A DNA stretch of 64,000 bases from an uncultured Flavobacteriaceae bacterium (GTDB taxonomy: Bacteria; Bacteroidota; Bacteroidia; Flavobacteriales; Flavobacteriaceae), in NCBI GenBank assembly GCA_913048115.1, contig CAJWVI010000003.1, positions 1-64,000 of the forward strand. Direction: 5' to 3'. Positions 32,393 to 40,632 of the stretch are shown in pieces. Position numbers and translations under genes: made by a program. The notes under the pieces were generated by a model. It saw nothing but the letters and a program-made list of their open reading frames with translations, was not told where the DNA came from and searched no databases. Each line of letters starts with the position of its first letter. Position 1 is the first letter of the stretch.

Positions 32393-33664
32393 ATGAAATT
32401 AACCCAACGAGACCGCGCCCATATTTGGCACCCCTTAACTCAGCACCAAACAGCTAGGCCTCCCGTTGGTATCGTAAAAGCAAGTGGGTCTGTATTGATT
32501 GATGAAGATGGAAAGAGTTATATAGACGGTATTGCATCTTGGTATACCGCCATGTTTGGACATTGTAACCCCTACATTACTAATGCGATGACTCAACAAA
32601 TGCAAACTCTAGACTTTGTTATGTTTAGCGGTTTCACTCATGAACCAGCCGTGCAACTTTCAGAAAAGGTTTTAGCTATTTTGCCTGCTAATCAACAAAA
32701 AGTATTTTTCAATGATAATGGTTCTACCGCTGTGGAGGCCGCTATTAAAATGGCAATTCAATACTACCATAATAAAAGTAAAAAAAGAGATACTCTTATA
32801 GCTTTTCAAGATGGCTTTCATGGAGACACCTTTGGAGCTATGAGCGCCTCTGGACTGTCTTCTTATAACGGGCCTTTTGAAGATTTTTTATTAAACGTAA
32901 AACGCATACCTACCCCGCAATCTCATAATTTGAATGAAGTTCTAGCAGCGCTTGAAAAAATTCTACAAGAAAATAACTGTGCTGCTTTTATTTTTGAGCC
33001 TTTAGTTCAAGGTGCCGCCGGCATGAAGTTTCATAGCGCAAAAGGCCTAGATGCCTTACTTGCTATGTGTAAAAAGCACGATGTGCTTTGTATTGCAGAT
33101 GAAATCATGACTGGTTTTGGAAAAACAGGAACCAATTTTGCGGTAGAACAGTTAGAAAATACGCCAGATATTATGTGCCTTAGTAAGGCCTTAACAGCGG
33201 GCATGTTTCCATTGAGCATTACAAGTTGCAGTCAAGAAATTTTTGATGGATTTTTAAGTCAACAGGTCCACAAAGGTTTTTTTCATGCCCATACTTATAG
33301 TGCTCACCCCATTGGTTGCGCCGCTGCGATAGCCAGTATTGAGTTGCTTACCTCACCTGAGATTTTAAAACAACGCGCCTATATAGCTCAATCCCATAAA
33401 GATTTTGCAATAAAAATAGAGAGTCACCCTAGTGTAAAACAAGTACGTTGTAAAGGGGTAATCCTAGCAATAGACCTTGCTGTAGAAATGCAGCGCTACG
33501 GAAATTTACGTGATGACCTCTACCAGTTTTTCATGGATCGAGGCGTGGCCCTTAGGCCTCTAGGAAACACTGTGTATGTGCTCCCGCCTTATGTAATTAC
33601 AAATAATGAACTTGATACTATATATCAAGCAATAGAGGCAGTGTTGGCTTTTTATGATAATTAG
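32393..33664 (+). CDS. bioA: Adenosylmethionine-8-amino-7-oxononanoate transaminase
   Basis: HIWHPLTQHQ, DGIASWYTAMFGHCNP, ADEIMTGFGKTG, CLSKALTAG, GVALRPLGNTVYVLPPYVI. Confidence 0.97.
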   Translation: MKLTQRDRAHIWHPLTQHQTARPPVGIVKASGSVLIDEDGKSYIDGIASWYTAMFGHCNPYITNAMTQQMQTLDFVMFSGFTHEPAVQLSEKVLAILPANQQKVFFNDNGSTAVEAAIKMAIQYYHNKSKKRDTLIAFQDGFHGDTFGAMSASGLSSYNGPFEDFLLNVKRIPTPQSHNLNEVLAALEKILQENNCAAFIFEPLVQGAAGMKFHSAKGLDALLAMCKKHDVLCIADEIMTGFGKTGTNFAVEQLENTPDIMCLSKALTAGMFPLSITSCSQEIFDGFLSQQVHKGFFHAHTYSAHPIGCAAAIASIELLTSPEILKQRAYIAQSHKDFAIKIESHPSVKQVRCKGVILAIDLAVEMQRYGNLRDDLYQFFMDRGVALRPLGNTVYVLPPYVITNNELDTIYQAIEAVLAFYDN

Positions 33665-33746
33665 TCTCTCTACTATTGCCATTTCTTTGATATTTAAAGC
33701 CTCTAGAAAACAAAGAATCTTTATTTTTGCATGAAACAATAAAACC

Positions 33747-34907
33747 TTGCCAGCACCTATTACTATTTCAGCAATTGCTTCTATTTCTGCTTTGGGAAAT
33801 TCACCCGAAGGAGTTTGGGGAAGTTATGTGTCAAAGAGGCCATTATTTTCCAAGAAGAAAATAGGATCTCAAGACGTTTTTGTAAGTGAAATAGCCTCTG
33901 ATGTAGAAAAAAAATTGGCTGTCTTGAGAGCCTCAAACCCTAGTTACAAAATACTAGATCGCACCGTTTTATTAGCGATGATAGCATCAAAGCAAGTCAT
34001 TAAAGGTCTCCCGTTTCTAAAAGAAAACATGGGTATAAATATTGGATCCTCAAGAGGAGCAACCTCTTTGTTTGAAAAATACCATACTGCTTTTACAGAA
34101 ACCGGGAAGGTATCTCCCTACAGCTCACCCACTACTACTTTAGGGAATATTTCTTCTTGGGTTTCTCAAGAATTAGAAACACAAGGAGTTCAAATAGACC
34201 AATCTGTTACTTGCTCAACGGCAATGCACGCCCTTTTAAATGGTATTGCATGGTTACAAGCAGATATGGCAGACGCTTTTTTGGTTGGCGGCAGTGAAGC
34301 AGCATTAACTCCCTTTACCATTGCGCAAATGCAAGCGCTAAAGTTGTATACAAAATCCAAGCATACTAGTGCCTGTGAGTCTATGCGTTTTCAAAAAACT
34401 AAAAACACAATGGTGCTTGGAGAAGCAGCAGCTGTCGCTGTTTTGGAAAAAGGAATTTCAGTAAACACCAAGGCAATAATTAAGGGCTATGGATTTGGTT
34501 CTGAAATACTGGCTCATAATAGCTCCATTACCGAAAATGCTAACAGCCTACAGAAGGCTATGAGAATGGCCTTAGAAAAAGCCGCACTTACTACTGTAGA
34601 TGCAATTATAATGCATGCCCCAGGAACTGTAAAAGGAGATGTTGCAGAAAAAAATGCAATCGACATTGTGTTTAAAAAACAGCTTCCATTACTAACGTCA
34701 AACAAATGGATGGTAGGCCATACCTTTGCCGCAAGCGGAATGTTAAGTATAGAGATGGCAGTGTTTATGTTAGAGCATAATATATTTATTGAAAACCCTT
34801 TTTATAGCAACACTAGAAACCTTCCTCTATCCATAAAAACAGTACTAGTTAATGCCGTAGGTTTTGGTGGTAATGCAGTGAGTATTATTCTATCTCGCCC
34901 AAACTAA
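33747..34907 (+). CDS. Divergent beta-ketoacyl synthase (KAS I/II-like) in biotin cluster; TTG start predicted
   Basis: SVTCSTAMHALLNGI (active-site Cys), MHAPGTVKGD (AHGT region altered), MVGHTFAASGML (second His), NAVGFGGNA. Confidence 0.88.
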   Translation: MPAPITISAIASISALGNSPEGVWGSYVSKRPLFSKKKIGSQDVFVSEIASDVEKKLAVLRASNPSYKILDRTVLLAMIASKQVIKGLPFLKENMGINIGSSRGATSLFEKYHTAFTETGKVSPYSSPTTTLGNISSWVSQELETQGVQIDQSVTCSTAMHALLNGIAWLQADMADAFLVGGSEAALTPFTIAQMQALKLYTKSKHTSACESMRFQKTKNTMVLGEAAAVAVLEKGISVNTKAIIKGYGFGSEILAHNSSITENANSLQKAMRMALEKAALTTVDAIIMHAPGTVKGDVAEKNAIDIVFKKQLPLLTSNKWMVGHTFAASGMLSIEMAVFMLEHNIFIENPFYSNTRNLPLSIKTVLVNAVGFGGNAVSIILSRPN

Positions 34908-34973
34908 TATACGAGTTGTATTTTACCATTATAGAATTGTATAAAACTCATAAAACTAAAAGAAAAAAATACT

Positions 34974-34981
34974 TATTTTTG
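34974..34981 (+). promoter_or_regulatory. -7 box TATTTTTG of bioB, 4 nt before ATG
   Basis: TAnnTTTG consensus match. Confidence 0.65.
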
Positions 34982-34985
34982 AACC

Positions 34986-36074
34986 ATGATGGAGACAAAA
35001 CATAATTGGACCAAAGAAGAAATTTTAGAGATATACAACACCCCTCTTATGGAGTTGTTGTATAAGGCTGCAACTGTTCATAGAGCAAATCATAACCCTA
35101 ATCAAGTGCAGGTCTCTACCTTACTGTCTATAAAAACAGGTGGTTGCCCAGAAGATTGTGGCTATTGTCCTCAAGCGGCAAGATATCACACAGATATTGA
35201 AGGAAATGATTTAATGAGTGTGCGACAGGTAAAGGCACAAGCCTTAAGAGCAAAGTCTAGCGGTAGTTCCCGTGTTTGTATGGGAGCTGCATGGCGAAAT
35301 GTAAAAGATGGGCCAGAGTTTGACAGCGTTTTGGAAATGGTACGAACCATTAATAAGCTAGACATGGAGGTTTGCTGTACTTTGGGTATGATTACAGAAA
35401 ACCAAGCACAGCGTTTGGCAGAAGCTGGGTTATACGCCTACAATCATAATTTAGACACCAGTGAAGATTATTATAAAGATGTTATCTCTACTAGAGCATT
35501 TCAAGATAGATTAGACACCATAGACAATGTGCGTAAAACCAATGTAACAGTTTGTAGTGGAGGAATTATAGGGATGGGAGAGGCCATTGAAGACAGAGCA
35601 GGAATGTTAGTAGCCCTTGCACGTTTAAGCCCACAACCAGAAAGCACCCCCATTAATGCATTAGTTCCTGTAGAGGGAACTCCAATGGAAGAGATAGCGC
35701 CGGTATCAATTTGGGAAATGATACGGATGGTTGCTACTACCCGTATTGTATTGCCTAATACACAAGTACGTTTGTCTGCAGGGAGAACACAAATGTCTCG
35801 TGAGGGACAAGCAATGTGTTTCTTTGCGGGAGCTAATTCTATTTTTGCAGGAGATAAGCTATTAACAACGCCAAATCCAGATGTGCATGAAGACATGAAA
35901 ATGTTTGAGTTGTTAGGATTGGAGCCTATGAAACCTTTTGTAAAGAAAGACCAACCTCAAACAGTTGACGCACAATATTCAAAATATAAAGATCAAGGAG
36001 AAAAGCCAAAGTGGACACGTCCAGGTCACACAATTGAACGTAACGTAGAGGCAAAAGCAAAGGTAAAAATTTAA
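34986..36074 (+). CDS. bioB: Biotin synthase (radical SAM)
   Basis: KTGGCPEDCGYCPQAARYHT CxxxCxxC, SRVCMGAAWRNVKDGPEFD, YNHNLDTSEDYY, SAGRTQMSREGQAMCFFAGANSIFAGDKLLTT. Confidence 0.99.
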   Translation: MMETKHNWTKEEILEIYNTPLMELLYKAATVHRANHNPNQVQVSTLLSIKTGGCPEDCGYCPQAARYHTDIEGNDLMSVRQVKAQALRAKSSGSSRVCMGAAWRNVKDGPEFDSVLEMVRTINKLDMEVCCTLGMITENQAQRLAEAGLYAYNHNLDTSEDYYKDVISTRAFQDRLDTIDNVRKTNVTVCSGGIIGMGEAIEDRAGMLVALARLSPQPESTPINALVPVEGTPMEEIAPVSIWEMIRMVATTRIVLPNTQVRLSAGRTQMSREGQAMCFFAGANSIFAGDKLLTTPNPDVHEDMKMFELLGLEPMKPFVKKDQPQTVDAQYSKYKDQGEKPKWTRPGHTIERNVEAKAKVKI

Positions 36075-36102
36075 GCAGCCGTTTTTAGTAAAGAAGTTTT
36101 CA

Positions 36103-36582
36103 TCACTTAGTAAGGTCTCGAATCCTTTCAAAAATAAGAGCAGATTCCCATCCACGATATAGGAGGTAATCTGCTATTTTTTTGCGCTTTTTTTGGCCAT
36201 CTGTTTCTCCTAAAAGTTGTGCAGCTCTCTTTTCAAATAAGAGGTCGAAAGTATCTAGATATTCACCATCAGGGATTTCTTTAAGCGCCAATTTGAGATT
36301 ATATGTCGATATATTACGCATTTTTAATTCGCGCGTGATTCTATTTCTTCCCCATTTTTTTTGTCTAAATTTTCCGCGAGCAAAAGCTTGTGAAAATCGA
36401 GTTTCGTTTAAAAAATTATGCATCAGTAAGTGCCCCATTATTTCATCAATGGCCTGTGGTATCATACGCATCTCTCGAAGCTTTCTAGTTACTTCTTGAT
36501 GACATCTCTCTTGGTAGACACAGTATTTTTCAATACGCCTTTTAGCCTGCTCTACGGTATATGTTTTATGAGTAAAATTCAT
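36103..36582 (-). CDS. recX: Regulatory protein RecX (start trimmed to second Met)
   Basis: CVYQERCHQEVTRKLREM, FLNETRFSQAFARGKFRQKKWGRNRI, YLLYRGWESALIFE. Confidence 0.9.
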   Translation of the reverse strand: MNFTHKTYTVEQAKRRIEKYCVYQERCHQEVTRKLREMRMIPQAIDEIMGHLLMHNFLNETRFSQAFARGKFRQKKWGRNRITRELKMRNISTYNLKLALKEIPDGEYLDTFDLLFEKRAAQLLGETDGQKKRKKIADYLLYRGWESALIFERIRDLTK

Positions 36583-36656
36583 TGTATTATTCAAAAATAC
36601 ACTTTAAAATAATGTGGCACTTCTGTTTTGTTACCTACTAGCAAATTATGTAAAAC

Positions 36657-36691
36657 AAAAAAACCCTTCTTTGCTTTTGCAAAGAAGGGTT
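36657..36691 (-). terminator. Terminator of rng (minus strand)
   Basis: AACCCTTCTTTGC-tttt-GCAAAGAAGGGTT, T-run on minus strand. Confidence 0.9.
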
Positions 36692-36695
36692 ATGG

Positions 36696-38237
36696 TTATT
36701 TTAGTCTATCACCATTCTTGTCAAAGAAATGATATTCTAGATACGTGTAAGCATCTCTTGGTTGTATTTTCACCCATTTTTTATGCTCCATAAACCACTT
36801 ATGGCGCATTGATGGAAAACCTTTTGTTAAAAAGGCTGCTATAAAAGGATGCGTACTTAACGTAACATCTTTATAGTCTTTTTTAAAGAGCCTTTTAAGC
36901 TCTTCGGTAATCTTCTGTACCACCACGATTGGCGCCTCTATCTCACCAATTTCACCCCCTGGGGCTTCTTCACTGGTTTTGATATTCATTTCTGGCCTAA
37001 CGCGTTGGCGTGTAATTTGTATCAACCCGAATTTACTTGGTGGCAGGATTTTGTGTTTTGCTCTGTCATTTTTCATTTCCTCACGAAGATGATCAAACAG
37101 TCTTTTTCGATTGGCAGCATTTGCCATATCAATAAAGTCAACCACAATAATTCCTCCCATATCCCTTAGGCGTAATTGTCTTGCTACCTCACTGGCAGCA
37201 ATAATATTTACTTCTAGGGCTGTATCTTCTTGGTTTTTGCTTTTTGTACTACGGTTACCACTATTCACGTCAATAACGTGCATGGCTTCTGTATGTTCAA
37301 TAACCAAATAGGTTCCTTTGGTGCTTGAAACAGTTCTACCAAAGCTAGTTTTAATTTGTCTCTCGATACCATGTTTTTCATACATAGGTATTTTTGAGTC
37401 ATAAAACTTAACGATACTTTCTTTACCAGGTGCAATTTCTTGCACGTAATCTCTTATTTGTAAATAGAGTGTTTCATCGTCAATATGAATTGCCGAGAAT
37501 TCGTCGTTAAACACATCTCGTATCATAGAGGCTCCTCTATTTAACTCACTTAGCACCTTACTTGGGTGGTGAGCACCTTGTAGCTTTTTGCACATCGCTG
37601 TCCAGCGATCTACTAGACTTTGTAAATCTTTATCCAGTTCTGCTACTTTTTTGCCTTCTGCTACAGTACGTATAATAACACCAAATCCTTTGGGTCTTAT
37701 GCTTGTAATTAAGCGTTTCAACCTATCTTTTTCTTCACGACTTTCTATTTTTTGAGAAACAGAAATACGGTCAGAAAAAGGAACCAACACTATATAACGG
37801 CCAGCTATAGATAGCTCACTGCTTATACGAGGTCCTTTTGTGGAAATGGGTTCTTTTACTACTTGTACCAGAATAGATTGATTGGATTTTATAGCACTAT
37901 TAATGCCTCCATTCTTATCAATCTCCTTTTCAAATGGGAAATCTTTTAAAGAATACTCTTTAAGTTTACCTGTGCTTACACGTTTTACAAACTTCAACAA
38001 AGAAGCAACTTTAGGTCCTAGATCGTGATAGTGTAAAAAACCATCTTTCTCATAACCAACATTGACAAATGCGGCGTTAAGACCTGGCATACTTTTGCGA
38101 ATTTTAGCGAGAAATACATCTCCTACCGCAAAATTGTTTGCCTCTTCTTCTTTGTTTAGCTCGATGAGTCTTCCATCTTTTAAAAGAGCAAAATCAACTT
38201 CTTGTGAACTGGATCTAATAAATAATTCGTAGCTCAC
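36696..38237 (-). CDS. rng: Ribonuclease G/E family protein (GTG start)
   Basis: GDVFLAKIRKSMPGLNAAFVNVGYEKDGFLHYHDLG, VIIRTVAEG, MHVIDVNSG, GGIIVVDFIDMAN. Confidence 0.96.
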   Translation of the reverse strand: MSYELFIRSSSQEVDFALLKDGRLIELNKEEEANNFAVGDVFLAKIRKSMPGLNAAFVNVGYEKDGFLHYHDLGPKVASLLKFVKRVSTGKLKEYSLKDFPFEKEIDKNGGINSAIKSNQSILVQVVKEPISTKGPRISSELSIAGRYIVLVPFSDRISVSQKIESREEKDRLKRLITSIRPKGFGVIIRTVAEGKKVAELDKDLQSLVDRWTAMCKKLQGAHHPSKVLSELNRGASMIRDVFNDEFSAIHIDDETLYLQIRDYVQEIAPGKESIVKFYDSKIPMYEKHGIERQIKTSFGRTVSSTKGTYLVIEHTEAMHVIDVNSGNRSTKSKNQEDTALEVNIIAASEVARQLRLRDMGGIIVVDFIDMANAANRKRLFDHLREEMKNDRAKHKILPPSKFGLIQITRQRVRPEMNIKTSEEAPGGEIGEIEAPIVVVQKITEELKRLFKKDYKDVTLSTHPFIAAFLTKGFPSMRHKWFMEHKKWVKIQPRDAYTYLEYHFFDKNGDRLK

Positions 38238-38476
38238 GGTACATTAATTTATATCCGCTTTTAGCAAGGGCACTATTGCCATTTGCCTCCAACAGATGGA
38301 TTAAACAATAATTGTCACAGGTTTTTTTTGTAATTCTGAAATCATATTTTTATAAAATATCAGAAAAAACCCGTCGAAATGCTAGCCTATTAAAAGGTAA
38401 TTGATAGAACTAGTATTTCATTTTCAAAGAACTCAACTATGGAGCATTATTGAAAACCCCATAGGTACTTAAAAGA

Positions 38477-38501
38477 AAAAAGTAGTTTATAACTACTTTT
38501 T
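38477..38501 (-). terminator. Hairpin terminator overlapping the stop of the 29-aa ORF
   Basis: AAAAAGTAGTT-TAT-AACTACTTTTT inverted repeat, T-rich on both sides. Confidence 0.7.
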
Positions 38502-38582
38502 CTTGTGACGGTTAGCGCGTCTTCTCTTCTTACGCTTATGCGTAGCTACCTTATGTCTTTTTCTTTTTTTACCACTTGGCAT
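38493..38582 (-). CDS. 29-aa highly basic protein, AURKAIP1/COX24 (mS38)-like; absent from supplied ORF track
   Basis: Reverse-strand translation MPSGKKRKRHKVATHKRKKRRRANRHKKK*, between rng and the HU gene. Confidence 0.75.
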   Translation of the reverse strand: MPSGKKRKRHKVATHKRKKRRRANRHKKK

Positions 38583-38625
38583 ATTTGATAGTTTTATGTT
38601 GCCTCACAATGCAAGGCTATTAATA

Positions 38626-38916
38626 TTATTTTACTTCAACGTTTGTTTTTACACTCTCAACAAATACTTTTGCCGGCTTGAAAGCTGGAATGTTGTGTGC
38701 GGGTATTTTAATCGTAGTGTTTTTTGAGATATTACGACCTGTTTTTTCTGCTCTAGTCTTGATAATAAAGCTTCCAAAACCTCTAAGATAAACATTATCA
38801 CCACCTTCTAATGAAGTTTTTACCTCGGTCATAAATGTTTCTACAGTAGCTTGAACATCTCCTTTTTCCATTCCTAGTTTCTCTGAAATCTTAGCTACGA
38901 TATCTGCTTTCGTCAT
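38626..38916 (-). CDS. hup: HU-family DNA-binding protein
   Basis: MTKADIVAKISEKLGMEKGDVQATVETFM, LRGFGSFIIKTRAEKTGRNISKNTTIKIPAHNIPAFKP. Confidence 0.96.
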   Translation of the reverse strand: MTKADIVAKISEKLGMEKGDVQATVETFMTEVKTSLEGGDNVYLRGFGSFIIKTRAEKTGRNISKNTTIKIPAHNIPAFKPAKVFVESVKTNVEVK

Positions 38917-39036
38917 GTGTTTCTTTTTTTAATATAAATAATCAATTTTTCAAGACGGCAAATATAAGAATTTTAAAATCAATATATCAAAACGCAATGC
39001 ATTAAAATATAATTACATAAAAGCTACCTTTGTGAT

Positions 39037-40101
39037 ATGAAAGAAACTTTGGATTTTTTTGCTAAAAAACTCATTGATTGGTACTTACACAACAAGCGTG
39101 ATCTTCCTTGGAGAACGACTAGGGACCCCTATTTTATTTGGTTATCTGAAATTATTTTACAACAAACCCGAGTTGCACAAGGGACCCCGTATTATTTTGC
39201 ATTTATAGCTGCATTTCCTGACGTAAAATCATTAGCAAATGCACCCCAAGAGCAGGTGCTTAAATTATGGCAAGGATTGGGGTATTATTCTCGGGCAAGA
39301 AATTTGCACATAGCAGCCCAATATGTAGCCAATGACCTGGATGGAATATTTCCATCGACCTATAAAGGGCTTCTTGAGTTAAAAGGGGTGGGTGATTACA
39401 CGGCAAGTGCGGTGGGGTCCATTTGCTTTGATTTACCTACTGCGGTGGTCGACGGTAATGTGTACCGCGTTTTGTCTCGTTTGTTTGGAATTGACACACC
39501 AATTAATAGCACGCAAGGGATAAAAGAATTTAAAGCCCTAGCTCAGCAACTTTTAGACATCTCCCAGCCTGGCACTTTTAATCAAGCAATGATGGAGTTT
39601 GGTGCGCGTTTTTGTGTGCCTCAAAATCCTAATTGTAATCAATGCATTTTTCAATTTAAATGTGATGCACATAAAAATAAGCAAGTAGGATCGCTTCCAG
39701 TTAAGTTAAAAAAACTAAAAGTAAAAAAGCGTTACTTTAATTACATGGTCATCCTCTCTGAGGATTACCATACGGTGTTACAACAACGCACTCAAAAAGG
39801 AATTTGGCAGCAATTGTATGAATTTCCATTGGTGGAAACACTAAACCAGGTGGATGAGCTTGATCTGCGAAAAGAACCACAATTTGATCATATTTCAGAA
39901 TTATATGGTATTGATACTCTTACGCTTTTTCAGGAAAAAGCTGTAGTTCACAAGCTTTCTCACCAACACCTTTATACGCGCTTCTGGATTGCACATACTC
40001 AAAGTAAATTAGACAAAGGAACTCCGTTCAAGGAGATTCATCAATTTGCAGTACCCGTGTTGATAAGTAACTTTATTTCAAACTTTGCAAGCTTTAATTA
40101 A
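39037..40101 (+). CDS. mutY: A/G-specific adenine glycosylase
   Basis: RDLPWRTTRDPYFIWLSEIILQQTRV, ELKGVGDYTASAVGSI HhH, FeS Cys cluster CVPQNPNCNQCIFQFKC. Confidence 0.97.
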   Translation: MKETLDFFAKKLIDWYLHNKRDLPWRTTRDPYFIWLSEIILQQTRVAQGTPYYFAFIAAFPDVKSLANAPQEQVLKLWQGLGYYSRARNLHIAAQYVANDLDGIFPSTYKGLLELKGVGDYTASAVGSICFDLPTAVVDGNVYRVLSRLFGIDTPINSTQGIKEFKALAQQLLDISQPGTFNQAMMEFGARFCVPQNPNCNQCIFQFKCDAHKNKQVGSLPVKLKKLKVKKRYFNYMVILSEDYHTVLQQRTQKGIWQQLYEFPLVETLNQVDELDLRKEPQFDHISELYGIDTLTLFQEKAVVHKLSHQHLYTRFWIAHTQSKLDKGTPFKEIHQFAVPVLISNFISNFASFN

Positions 40102-40165
40102 ATGGGTTTTTTTAAGTATATTTAATTTTCAAAAAGTACCTTTGTAGACTTAAATTTTAGAACAC

Positions 40166-40612
40166 ATGAGCGGCACAATAAATAAAGTAATGTTGATAGG
40201 GCATACGGGCGATGAAGTGAAAATGCACTATTTTGAAGGAGGAAACAGCATTGGTCGTTTTCCATTGGCAACCAATGAGACATATACCAACCGCACTACT
40301 GGTGAACGAGTAAACAACACAGAGTGGCATAATATTGTGGTGCGTAACAAGGCTGCTGAAGTTTGCGAAAAGTATCTTAAAAAAGGCGATAAGGTGTATA
40401 TTGAAGGACGTCTAAAAACACGCAAGTGGCAAGATGAAAAAGGATTAGACCGCTACAGCACAGAAATCCAGTGCACAGAATTTACCTTTTTAACACCCAA
40501 AGCAGAAGGTAGCGCTCCGCCTCAAGCACAACAGGCAGTTGCTAGTGCTCAACAAGTTTCAGCGCCAGTACAGGAACCCCTCCAAAAAGAAGAGGACGAT
40601 TTACCCTTCTAG
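40166..40612 (+). CDS. ssb: Single-stranded DNA-binding protein
   Basis: MSGTINKVMLIGHTGDEVKMHYFEGG OB fold; C-terminal acidic tip EEDDLPF. Confidence 0.97.
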   Translation: MSGTINKVMLIGHTGDEVKMHYFEGGNSIGRFPLATNETYTNRTTGERVNNTEWHNIVVRNKAAEVCEKYLKKGDKVYIEGRLKTRKWQDEKGLDRYSTEIQCTEFTFLTPKAEGSAPPQAQQAVASAQQVSAPVQEPLQKEEDDLPF

Positions 40613-40632
40613 TAGAAACCAACTCACCTATT

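Noticed and set aside
35501-35896. 131-aa minus-strand ORF
   Set aside because: Antisense to bioB, which is unambiguous.
36583-36594. Upstream TTG start of recX
   Set aside because: The TTG is part of a TATTTTTG promoter box; the ATG at 36582 is more plausible.
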